The notes under the pieces were generated by a model. The model worked only from the letters and a program-made list of their open reading frames with translations, had not been told where the DNA came from and did not search any database. The translations under genes were made by a program, and so were the position numbers. 64,000 nt of DNA, taken from positions 1 through 64,000 of the forward strand of contig JAILRC010000022.1 in assembly GCA_024698485.1 (NCBI GenBank), in the 5' to 3' direction. Shown here piece by piece: positions 23,845 to 31,830 of the stretch. The first letter of the stretch is position 1, and the number at the start of each line of letters is the position of its first letter. The stretch is from Lachnospiraceae bacterium (GTDB lineage Bacteria > Bacillota > Clostridia > Lachnospirales > Lachnospiraceae).

Positions 23845-25551
23845 CTAAATTCTCATGGCAAGGCATATGTCTGCAGCCTCGCGTCTTGTAAGCGTCGCCT
23901 TGGGATCTTTGTTTTCTCCCACAAGGCCCAGAGCAACGCCCAGTTTCATGTATTCTATTGCATATTCATCGCAGGTCCCTTCATATGCCGTCGTCTTGGG
24001 AGCGGGCAAGCTTCTTCTGCTTCCGCAGGCCTTTACGGCAAAGCATATAAGATCCTGCAAAGTGATGTCTTCTTCGGGACGGAATCTCTTGTCCCTGATC
24101 ATATCCTTAGGGATGAGACCGTTCTGGAAGGCACATTGGACGGTTCCGGCGTACCATTCATGCCCCACGATGTCATCGTAGATGTCGTTGAACACGTTGG
24201 TAGGGAAGAATTTAGCCGCTTTTATGACCATATCCAGCGCTTCGCATCTCTTTGCCCTGTCATCAGGTCTTTCCAACTCCGCAAAGAGAACGGGCTCTTC
24301 CTTCTTTTCCGTCATTTTGAACTTTTCCGGGATCTCGGGAACCACAGGGATCTCATCAATGTTCCATTCAGCTTCATCGGGTTTTGAAGCCTCCGCAAGC
24401 GTCTTGTAATCTCCCGTGAGTTTTTCAAGTTCACCCGCTATAAAACGCGCCATCTTGTAGGCGCCATGATCGTTGGTGTGAGTGTAATCCTTGGGGAAGT
24501 AGAACCTCTTGGAACTGTCAAGGCCATCCCTCAGAACTTCGTTCATGCTGAAGCCATGAAGATCGATGACGGGAACCTTGTATTCCTCTCCGATCTTAAA
24601 ACACTCTTCGGCATATTCCTTAAGGAGATCGTTGTAGCCGCCTCCGTCGGGTTTCCATGTGTTTCTGGCAAGAGGCGTCACAAGGAGCGGAAATGCTCCC
24701 GCTGCCCTGACCTCGGCAATATACTGCACCAGTCTCTCTCTGTAACCTTCCGCTGCTTTAAGATGAGGCAGTTTCTGATCGTTATGTGCGAACTGGAACA
24801 TGGCATAGTCGCCTTTTTTCAGCATCTCTTCCACTATGGCGTAATGCCCCTCGCTTCGGAATGACTCTGTGGTAAGTCCGGAATGAGCGTGATTGGAAAC
24901 CGCCACTCCCGACATATGATCCTGCATCATCTGCCCCCAGCCGGAATAGCTTGTTCCCGGAGCGTAGGGAACGTCTGCCGGCTGGTCGGTGACGGTGGAA
25001 TCACCGCAGATGAACAACGTAGGCACGTTACTCTTTTCGCTCTCAGTTTCGGAAAGGCTCACATCTTCTCCGAGAACAGTGATGAACACAGTTCTTCTAT
25101 CCCCGGGAGCAGTCTGTCCTCTGGGAATGATCGGGCTTACATTAAGGTCAAAGCTGTGACTCACAACAGTCTTTTCCGCAAAGGTCTTTCTGAAGACCAG
25201 TCTCCTGCTGCCCGCAAAGATCAAAACTTCACCCTTGGCACAGATCTCGACCTTCACCTTGTAGTTACCGTATTCGGGAACATCCGCCGCAAACATGAGA
25301 GGAATGAGGCGATCCTTAGATGCTTCCAGCCTTTCGCATCCTTTTTTCTGATCAATAAAGACTCCCTGTTCTCCCGCTTCCGGCTTAACGGTCTCCACAT
25401 CCTTATAATATGCGGGTATCACAAAATGATTGCCAAGCCCCGAAACAGGCATGTTGTTTTCCGTAATAAACCCGCAGCCTCTTTCCTTATTGTAAAGGTC
25501 CTCAGGTTTTACCCTTGTTCCCTTTCCTTTTTCGCAAAATGAAAAATGCAT
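23845..25551 (-). CDS. CE12-type rhamnogalacturonan acetylesterase with C-terminal SLH-like domains
   Basis: The 568-residue protein has an N-terminal beta region (about 1-165) and an SGNH esterase core. That core has ICGDSTVTD with the catalytic Ser near residue 186, HAHSGLTTESF, FQFAHNDQK, and KDYTHTNDHG with the catalytic Asp/His. The last 130 residues resemble two S-layer-homology modules (WYAGTVQCAFQNGLI ... FRPEEDITLQDL; YMKLGVALGLV ... ATLTRREAADICLAM). Family enzymes remove acetyl groups from rhamnogalacturonan. The ATG at 25551 has GGACGGAG upstream and starts one base after the GH105 stop. No signal peptide is visible, which conflicts with an S-layer role. Confidence 0.88.
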   Translation of the reverse strand: MHFSFCEKGKGTRVKPEDLYNKERGCGFITENNMPVSGLGNHFVIPAYYKDVETVKPEAGEQGVFIDQKKGCERLEASKDRLIPLMFAADVPEYGNYKVKVEICAKGEVLIFAGSRRLVFRKTFAEKTVVSHSFDLNVSPIIPRGQTAPGDRRTVFITVLGEDVSLSETESEKSNVPTLFICGDSTVTDQPADVPYAPGTSYSGWGQMMQDHMSGVAVSNHAHSGLTTESFRSEGHYAIVEEMLKKGDYAMFQFAHNDQKLPHLKAAEGYRERLVQYIAEVRAAGAFPLLVTPLARNTWKPDGGGYNDLLKEYAEECFKIGEEYKVPVIDLHGFSMNEVLRDGLDSSKRFYFPKDYTHTNDHGAYKMARFIAGELEKLTGDYKTLAEASKPDEAEWNIDEIPVVPEIPEKFKMTEKKEEPVLFAELERPDDRAKRCEALDMVIKAAKFFPTNVFNDIYDDIVGHEWYAGTVQCAFQNGLIPKDMIRDKRFRPEEDITLQDLICFAVKACGSRRSLPAPKTTAYEGTCDEYAIEYMKLGVALGLVGENKDPKATLTRREAADICLAMRI

Positions 25552-25552
25552 A

Positions 25553-26602
25553 TTACAGTGCTCCGTCCTTTGCAATCGTAGCAGAAACAAGAACTCTGTC
25601 AAAGAAGGCAAGTGCAAGGCCCTGTCCCCATCCCTGGATCCAGTCCTTGGAGATGTTTCTGTAACCGTCTCTGTCGTTCATTACGGCAGTACCTCCGGAA
25701 ACGTTCAGTACTCTTCCGTCGGGGCTTACATTAGCCAGCATACCCTTTATGGTCTTGTTGATGTATTTTGTATGGAGCGGATTTCCTCTGGAAACCATTG
25801 CGGCGCCGATACCTGCGGAAGCGGAAACTTCCTCGTAGGAATCGGGATCGTCAAGAATGGTCCTCCAAAGGCCGTTTTCCGTCTGAAGAAGTTTTATAGC
25901 TCCAAGCTGTTCATTAAGTGAGCCCGCAACATCCATGTACTTGGGATAGAGATAGCACTTGGGAAGGATCTCTCCCACCTGTGACATTGTGAAAGCAGCC
26001 CATGCGTTTGCTCTTCCCCAATAGAAGCCGGACATATGATTGCCGGCGATATTGTCCCAGCCGTGATAGTAAAGACCGCTCTCGGGATCCTGAAGGAATT
26101 TGATGTGCCAATACCACTGGTTCAGCGCATCGTTGATGATGTCCTCATCCTTAAGTTCAACTCCCACACGGAGAAGAAGGAAAGCAGCCATGAAAAGAGT
26201 ATCCGCCCAGCACTGCTCCGGAAAATCGTTGTTGGCGGAAACCGTGTGCTGCAATACATTGTCACCGAATCTCAGGGCATCCTTTCTGAGATAATTGATC
26301 TTACTCATGATGATATCCCAGTACTTCTGCTCGCCTGTTGCTTTGTAAAGGCTTACAAGACAATGTCCCATGGCGCATGCATTGACTGTCCAAACCTTGG
26401 GAAGTCCAAGATCAATGAGTTCGTCCACTCTGTCCTTAAGAAGTTTAAGATACTCCTCGTTTCCCGTCTTTTCATAGGCATCTGCAATTCCGTAATATGC
26501 AACGCCGCAAGGCCAGTCCCAGGTGAGATCCATCTTCATGGTACGTTTTACGATCCTGTCGATAACGTCTCTGATCTCTTTCTCGTTCATCTCTAAATTC
26601 AT
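25553..26602 (-). CDS. GH105 unsaturated rhamnogalacturonyl hydrolase (YteR-like)
   Basis: The 349-residue alpha/alpha-barrel protein has LTWDWPCGVAYYG near residue 27, DFPEQCWADTLFMA with the likely catalytic Asp134, SGFYWGRANAWAAF, and a GWGQGLAL C-terminal block. All are features of family 105. It hydrolyses the unsaturated galacturonosyl residue left at the non-reducing end by lyases. No signal peptide, so it works in the cytoplasm on imported oligosaccharides. The ATG at 26602 is chosen for GGAG six bases upstream. It is followed immediately by the CE12 gene. Confidence 0.92.
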   Translation of the reverse strand: MNLEMNEKEIRDVIDRIVKRTMKMDLTWDWPCGVAYYGIADAYEKTGNEEYLKLLKDRVDELIDLGLPKVWTVNACAMGHCLVSLYKATGEQKYWDIIMSKINYLRKDALRFGDNVLQHTVSANNDFPEQCWADTLFMAAFLLLRVGVELKDEDIINDALNQWYWHIKFLQDPESGLYYHGWDNIAGNHMSGFYWGRANAWAAFTMSQVGEILPKCYLYPKYMDVAGSLNEQLGAIKLLQTENGLWRTILDDPDSYEEVSASAGIGAAMVSRGNPLHTKYINKTIKGMLANVSPDGRVLNVSGGTAVMNDRDGYRNISKDWIQGWGQGLALAFFDRVLVSATIAKDGAL

Positions 26603-26771
26603 ATGTCGCTCCATTCCGCCCAGTATAGGCATTTTATTGATCTTATTCTATAACAAAAAAAGATTAAAGGATATAATCAACTTATTTTTCTTCATCATAT
26701 CCCGCTTTTCTGCGCTCTGGATGAGGAAAGATCCGCCACTTTTTGCATAGATCTTTCCCCATCTACAACAC

Positions 26772-26798
26772 AGACCTCCCGGACGGGCCGGGAGGTCT
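26772..26798 (-). terminator. Strong hairpin between binding-protein gene and GH105
   Basis: A perfect 11-bp stem (AGACCTCCCGG with CCGGGAGGTCT) with a five-base loop follows the binding-protein stop. The T run after it is poor (GTGTTG on the minus strand), so it may give partial termination or protect the 3' end of the binding-protein mRNA. Confidence 0.6.
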
Positions 26799-26828
26799 TA
26801 AGTGTTCTATGGGATTAGTTGCCCGGAT

Positions 26829-28505
26829 TTAGTTGTAGTTACCTGCTTCGAAAGCTTTCTTCTTCTCGTCGATAACTTCCTGATAGCCTGACTTCAGGTA
26901 CTCTTCGCTTGCTGCGGCGTAGTTCTTCTCGAAGTCTGCTTCCTTGCCCATTACGATCTTATCACGAAGCTCTGCATACTTGGATGAAAGAGCTGTCTTG
27001 TATTCATCGGATGATGCAATGGAAACTGTGAACATGCAGTCAGGTGAAGCAAGACCTGCGTCATAGCACTTGAGCTGTCCTTCATAATTTGCCTTGATAG
27101 CCTTGAAGAACTCTTCGCTGTCCTTGTAACCCTGAGGAGTGATAGCCTTGATATCCTTGTCAACATCGCCGAGGGATCTTGTAGCAGTTACGAGGCACCA
27201 CATATCAACGTTGTTGTTGTGGCTCTGCTGCTCAATAATGCCTGACTGATCTGCTACGGAAACGGGAACACCGTTCTCATAGTTGAAGTTTTTGCCTTCA
27301 AAGCCCCACTGAAGTGTGAAGAGGATGTCGGGCTGGCTCATCCATTCAAGATACATAGCGAAAGCTGTCTTCTCTTCTTCTGTTGCCTGTGAAGAAAATC
27401 CGATGTACTCACCGAAGATACCGTTGGGACGGAATGCACTGCAAGAACCGTCAGAATAGGTTTCGGGTCCCTTGTTAACGATGATACCGAGGGAAGCATT
27501 GGGATTTGCTTTGTAGAACTCGTTGAGAACATCGATGTTCTGTGTTGCATAGCAGCTGTATGTAAGAGTCTTGCCGCTTACGAAGTCAGTAGCTGCATAG
27601 TCGGATGTTCTTGTGTTGTACTCATCGTCGATGTAACCAAGGTTATAAAGCTTGTTCTGCCATCTTAAGAATTCTTTCTGAGCATCTGTTGAAAGTGCAG
27701 GGATGTTGTAATCGCCTGTTGTAGCCCAGAGAAGCTTGTCCTGAGGATACTTTCTGTATGCATAGTTCTGATCTACACCGCTGCCTTCGATCTTCGTACC
27801 GCCGAGGATGTGATCTCCGCAAAGGCCAAGGCTCTTGATCTTTGCATACATCTTGAGAAGTTCTGCGGGATCCGAAGGATACTCATCATAGCCGGCAGCC
27901 TTCACCCAATCCTTACGATAGAATGTAACGAACTGATAGTTTGTCTTACCGTAAGGTCTTGTACCGATGATAAGAACGGTCTTTCCGTTGATATCGGTAT
28001 ACTTGTCAAGGGTGTTGTCAACCATTGCCTGCCAGTAGGTGGGAGCAATGTGAGCGAACCACTCTTTGTCATACTCTGCGAAATAACCTTCACTCTGATA
28101 GAGAGTAACGTCGGGATAGTCATACTCGAAGCAAGCTACGGGGAGATCCTTGGCTGCTGCTTTCTGAGCGTAAAGTTCATTCTCTTTACCACGTGCAAGT
28201 GCAACATATTCTACCTTGATGTTGTACTTGTCGCCGAATTCCTTCTGAACCCAATCTGTCCAGTAGTTTTTTGCGGCATCAGGTGCGCCGTTGGGAGTAG
28301 CACGCTGATATACGGGAATCTTAAGGGTTACCTGTTTGTCAAACTTTGACCAGCCATTCACACCCTTAACATCCTTGTTGATGTTGCCGGTGAAGCTTCC
28401 GGTGTAACCGGAACTTTTCTTTTCTTTACCGCAGCCTGCAAGCATGGACACAGCCATAGCTCCTACAAGTGCAACGGTAAGGATGCGCTTAAAACCTTTC
28501 TTCAT
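26829..28505 (-). CDS. Sugar-binding lipoprotein of an LplABC-type importer (rhamnogalacturonan locus)
   Basis: The 558-residue extracellular solute-binding protein has a lipoprotein signal (MLAGCGKEKK, lipidated Cys about residue 25). At about 560 residues it fits the LplA/YtcQ/YtcP-associated binding proteins used for large oligosaccharides. The body has the family 1 bilobal pattern (for example DLPVACFEYDYPDVTLYQSE and FYRKDWVKAAGYDEYPS). With the two permeases upstream it would import rhamnogalacturonan fragments. No ATPase is in this operon. One of the MsmK-like ATPases at 41-48 kb may serve it. Confidence 0.92.
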   Translation of the reverse strand: MKKGFKRILTVALVGAMAVSMLAGCGKEKKSSGYTGSFTGNINKDVKGVNGWSKFDKQVTLKIPVYQRATPNGAPDAAKNYWTDWVQKEFGDKYNIKVEYVALARGKENELYAQKAAAKDLPVACFEYDYPDVTLYQSEGYFAEYDKEWFAHIAPTYWQAMVDNTLDKYTDINGKTVLIIGTRPYGKTNYQFVTFYRKDWVKAAGYDEYPSDPAELLKMYAKIKSLGLCGDHILGGTKIEGSGVDQNYAYRKYPQDKLLWATTGDYNIPALSTDAQKEFLRWQNKLYNLGYIDDEYNTRTSDYAATDFVSGKTLTYSCYATQNIDVLNEFYKANPNASLGIIVNKGPETYSDGSCSAFRPNGIFGEYIGFSSQATEEEKTAFAMYLEWMSQPDILFTLQWGFEGKNFNYENGVPVSVADQSGIIEQQSHNNNVDMWCLVTATRSLGDVDKDIKAITPQGYKDSEEFFKAIKANYEGQLKCYDAGLASPDCMFTVSIASSDEYKTALSSKYAELRDKIVMGKEADFEKNYAAASEEYLKSGYQEVIDEKKKAFEAGNYN

Positions 28506-28565
28506 AAATCTTTTCCTCCGTTTTGATAAACGTTATTTTATGTCAGCCGCACTATGCGGTAAACA

Positions 28566-29486
28566 TCAGCCTTTAACCGCCCCGATCATGGCTCCCTTTA
28601 CAAAATACTTCTGCAGGAAGGGATAAACCGCGATGATGGGAATGGTAACAAACATGATGCAGGCAGCCTGAAGAACTTCAGGTGTGGTGGTGTTGGCTGC
28701 ACCGCCAACATCTCCCAGTGCCGTCTGAATGGATGCCTCGGCTCCCTCAACAAGAAGCTGGAGCTTATACTGGATGAGTCTCAGTTTATCGCTGGTAATA
28801 TAATAGTAATGATCCGAGTATGCATTCCAACGCCCTACAGCATAGAACAGTGAAAGAGTCGCAATGATGGGCTTGCTCAAGGGGAGCACGATCCGCATAA
28901 GTATCTGGAAATTCGTGGCTCCGTCCAGGAAAGCCGATTCCTCAAGGGAATCCGGGATGGAACTCTGGAAATAGGTCTTCATGACCAGCATATTGTAAGG
29001 GGAGTATACCAAAGGAAGTATAAGCACCCACATAGTATCCAGAAGATGAAGATTATTAAGGAGAAGATAGGACGGGATCATGCCAGCCGAAAAATACATG
29101 GGTACCATGAGTACGAATGTAAAAAATTTCTTTCCCTTAAGTCTCTTTTTTGAAAGAGGATAAGCCGCACAGGTGCAGACCAGCATTCCAAGGGCGGTAA
29201 ACAGGAGTACCACAAAGACACTGTATCCCATGGAATAGGTCATGGACTTGTCATGAAATACCGAAACATAGGAATCCAAAGTAAAATCCTTGGGCCAAAG
29301 AAAAACTTCCTTCGCCATTACCGGACCGTTTCCCGAAATGGATTTGACGAGAACATGCCAAAACGGCAATATGCATGTGGAGCAAAGGATCGTCAGCACA
29401 GCAACGATGACAAAATCGCTGACGTGGAGTCTTACTATTGCTCTGCTTCCGTCTGATGTAGTTGTTTCTTCTTTTTTATTAAACAT
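28566..29486 (-). CDS. Carbohydrate ABC transporter permease (LplC/YtcP type)
   Basis: The 306-residue inner-membrane permease has six predicted helices. The inner-membrane-component EAA loop reads EESAFLDGATNFQILMRIVLPLSKP, abbreviated here as EESAFLDGA then LPLSKP, and contacts the ATPase. The C-terminus KYFVKGAMIGAVKG is typical of the LplC branch. It partners the LplB-like permease directly upstream (15 bases) and the binding lipoprotein downstream. Confidence 0.94.
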   Translation of the reverse strand: MFNKKEETTTSDGSRAIVRLHVSDFVIVAVLTILCSTCILPFWHVLVKSISGNGPVMAKEVFLWPKDFTLDSYVSVFHDKSMTYSMGYSVFVVLLFTALGMLVCTCAAYPLSKKRLKGKKFFTFVLMVPMYFSAGMIPSYLLLNNLHLLDTMWVLILPLVYSPYNMLVMKTYFQSSIPDSLEESAFLDGATNFQILMRIVLPLSKPIIATLSLFYAVGRWNAYSDHYYYITSDKLRLIQYKLQLLVEGAEASIQTALGDVGGAANTTTPEVLQAACIMFVTIPIIAVYPFLQKYFVKGAMIGAVKG

Positions 29487-29501
29487 GATCTTTTCGCTCC
29501 G

Positions 29502-30446
29502 TTACAACAATCCTTCTTCGCCGAGTCGCTTGGCAACCCTGTCGGCGATCAGTACAAGCATCACACCCACCAGAGACTGGAACAATCCCACTGCGGTAGC
29601 CTGAGAGAACTTGCTGTTCTGAAGTCCTTTCTCATAGATGTAGATGGCCAGCTGATATTCAAACTCACGTACCTGGGTGTTGTCCAGAGCCTTAAGTCTT
29701 TCGAGGCTGCTTCCCATAACACGTCCCAGGTTCATGATGAGAAGTGTCACAACTGTTCCTTTGATGCCGGGAAGGGTGATGTGCCACATCCTCTTCCATC
29801 TTCCCGCGCCGTCGATCATGGCTGCTTCATAAAGCTCGCCGTTGATGCTTGTGATGGCTGCAAGATAGAGGATGGTGCCCCATCCCATGCCCTGCCATAC
29901 GCCGATGAGAAGGTAGCTCACTGCCCAGTGCCATTTTTCCGTGAGGAAAGGAATACCCTTTTCAATGACGCCCATCCTCATTAGGAACATGTTGACAAGA
30001 CCGGTGGAAGGACGGAACATGGTGTATGCCACTGATCCGATGATGGCCCAAGAAAGGAAGTGAGGCAGATAAAGGATTGTCTGTGAAACCTTCTTGAATC
30101 TCATAAGTCTCAATTCATTCAGCATGAGAGCCAGAATGATGGGAGCCGGAAAGCTCACAAGAAGGTCCAAAAGGTTAAAGCTGACGGAATTTCTCAAAGC
30201 ACGTATGAAATCAGGATCTTTAAAGATCTTTTTAAAGATCTGAAGACCCACCCACTCGCTGCCTTCATATCCCAGAGCGGGCTTGTAGTCCATGAAAGCC
30301 ATACGGAGACCGGGATAAGCCGCGTAGCTGAATATGACAACAAAGGCAACCGGGAGCATAAGCAAAAGATACAGCTGCCAGTCACGTTTTATGGCTTTTT
30401 TGGTCTCCTTACTTACTATATTTGAATGTGTCTTTGCATCCGACAT
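29502..30446 (-). CDS. Carbohydrate ABC transporter permease (LplB/YteP type)
   Basis: The 314-residue permease has an N-terminal cytoplasmic tail, then helices starting at YLLLMLPVAFVVIFSYAAYP. The EAA loop contains YEAAMIDGAGRWKRMWHITL (ATPase contact). WVGLQIFKKIFKDPDF is typical of LplB. The ATG at 30446 follows GAGGAGA by nine bases. It is the first gene of the rhamnogalacturonan operon and is divergent from the AraC regulator at 30749. Confidence 0.94.
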   Translation of the reverse strand: MSDAKTHSNIVSKETKKAIKRDWQLYLLLMLPVAFVVIFSYAAYPGLRMAFMDYKPALGYEGSEWVGLQIFKKIFKDPDFIRALRNSVSFNLLDLLVSFPAPIILALMLNELRLMRFKKVSQTILYLPHFLSWAIIGSVAYTMFRPSTGLVNMFLMRMGVIEKGIPFLTEKWHWAVSYLLIGVWQGMGWGTILYLAAITSINGELYEAAMIDGAGRWKRMWHITLPGIKGTVVTLLIMNLGRVMGSSLERLKALDNTQVREFEYQLAIYIYEKGLQNSKFSQATAVGLFQSLVGVMLVLIADRVAKRLGEEGLL

Positions 30447-30584
30447 TGTATTTCTCCTCACAAGATCCTCATAAGATCTCGTTCTTTTTTTTCTGCTACA
30501 TTATCGCCCAAATTATAAACTTTTTCTAATCAGCCCCAAAATAAAACTATGCAATTTCAACCATTTATGCTAAAATCCTCCTTG

Positions 30585-30694
30585 GACAATCTATCCAAAA
30601 TAAACTAAAATTGTCGTGTAAATCCATACGCTTTTGTATATTTTCACTAACTTGTTAACATCTGCACCCCTAAATGTGTACGCAATGTTAACAA
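30585..30694. promoter_or_regulatory. Divergent regulatory region with inverted repeats
   Basis: The 302-base gap between the permease operon and the AraC gene contains TTGTTAACAT (30652-30661) and ATGTTAACAA (30685-30694), a perfect 10-bp inverted repeat with a 23-base spacer. It also holds GACAAT (30585-30590) and ATTGTC (30610-30615). On the minus strand a TATAAT box lacks a good -35, which fits activator dependence. AraC-type binding here is inferred. Confidence 0.45.
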
Positions 30695-30748
30695 ATGTGA
30701 TCGATTCGGCAAAAACGCACTACAACTATAGTCTGAAAGAGGCACATC

Positions 30749-31723
30749 ATGTCAAAACCAAAAACATCTGTCGCAGAATATCGAAATTATTATCTTCCTT
30801 ACGATTTTCCGGTGCTGCTGCTTTCCGGAGATTACTGGAGGATATCCAGTAAACCCAGCCCCAATCTTCATTTTCACAACTGTCTGGAGATCGGTATCTG
30901 TCATTCCGACAGCGGATACATGTCTTTTATCGGGCAAAAAGATCCCCTTTTCTTTAAGGAAGGAGACATCACCTGTATCCCCCGTAACATCCCCCACACC
31001 ACCTGGTCAAGTGAAGGCACGGAGAGCCACTGGTCCTACATCTTCGTGGATCCCGAGGAATTCATGAAGAGTATGCTTCCCAACGTCTCAGCCAGAAGCT
31101 ACGACCTTTCCATTTCCGCATACAAAGATTACAAATACATCCTCACAAGAGAGGAACATCCCGAAGTCTATTCGCTGGTGCTGGCCGTCATCAAAGAGCT
31201 GCAGGATCAGCGCGTTCACTACAGAGCCTGTGCCTCCGGACTCCTCATGTCTTTGATCGTCCTTCTCACAAGGATACAGAGCGCCGGCGGAGTTCTGGTC
31301 ACCTCCTCGGACAACCCCCCGGAGAACGCCATGGTGCTCTCTCCTGTCCTTGATTATATAGAAGAAAACTATTCAAGGCAGATAGATGTGGATTATCTGG
31401 CGGGCATATGCCATCTGAGTCCCACCCATTTTCGAAGGCTTTTTCATTGCATAATAGGAACAAGTCCTTTGGATTACATCAACAATATAAGGATCAACAA
31501 AGCCTGCAATCTGTTAAGGAGTACCGAGGATTCCATTCTGGACATTTCCGAATCCGTGGGCTTTCATTCGGTCTCGAGTTTCAACCGGCATTTTTCCGAA
31601 AGACTGAAAACTACGCCTCGCACCTACAGATATGAAACATTGCAGCAGAAAGAAAAGATAGACAAGTACCAGATCAAGCAATACAAGGGCTGGATGTACC
31701 CCCCTGAGCACAATAACGAGTAA
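30749..31723 (+). CDS. AraC-family transcriptional regulator of the rhamnogalacturonan operon
   Basis: The 324-residue protein has an N-terminal cupin-like sensor (LHFHNCLEIGICHSDSGYMSF, then EGDITCIPRNIPHTT). A C-terminal pair of helix-turn-helix motifs (about 210-305) includes YLAGICHLSPTHFRRLF and DISESVGFHSVSSFNRHF, the AraC signature. Such regulators usually bind a sugar with the N-domain and activate neighbouring catabolic genes. It is transcribed away from the permease/GH105/rhaBA operon across a shared 300-base region, so that operon is the likely target. Confidence 0.92.
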   Translation: MSKPKTSVAEYRNYYLPYDFPVLLLSGDYWRISSKPSPNLHFHNCLEIGICHSDSGYMSFIGQKDPLFFKEGDITCIPRNIPHTTWSSEGTESHWSYIFVDPEEFMKSMLPNVSARSYDLSISAYKDYKYILTREEHPEVYSLVLAVIKELQDQRVHYRACASGLLMSLIVLLTRIQSAGGVLVTSSDNPPENAMVLSPVLDYIEENYSRQIDVDYLAGICHLSPTHFRRLFHCIIGTSPLDYINNIRINKACNLLRSTEDSILDISESVGFHSVSSFNRHFSERLKTTPRTYRYETLQQKEKIDKYQIKQYKGWMYPPEHNNE

Positions 31724-31830
31724 CAAATATTACACTGTCTCTTCATACAATGAACACAATTCATATGCTATAATCCGATCATAACATATTGAAACCTAAG
31801 GGCCTTACACTCGGAAAGGATGTATATACT

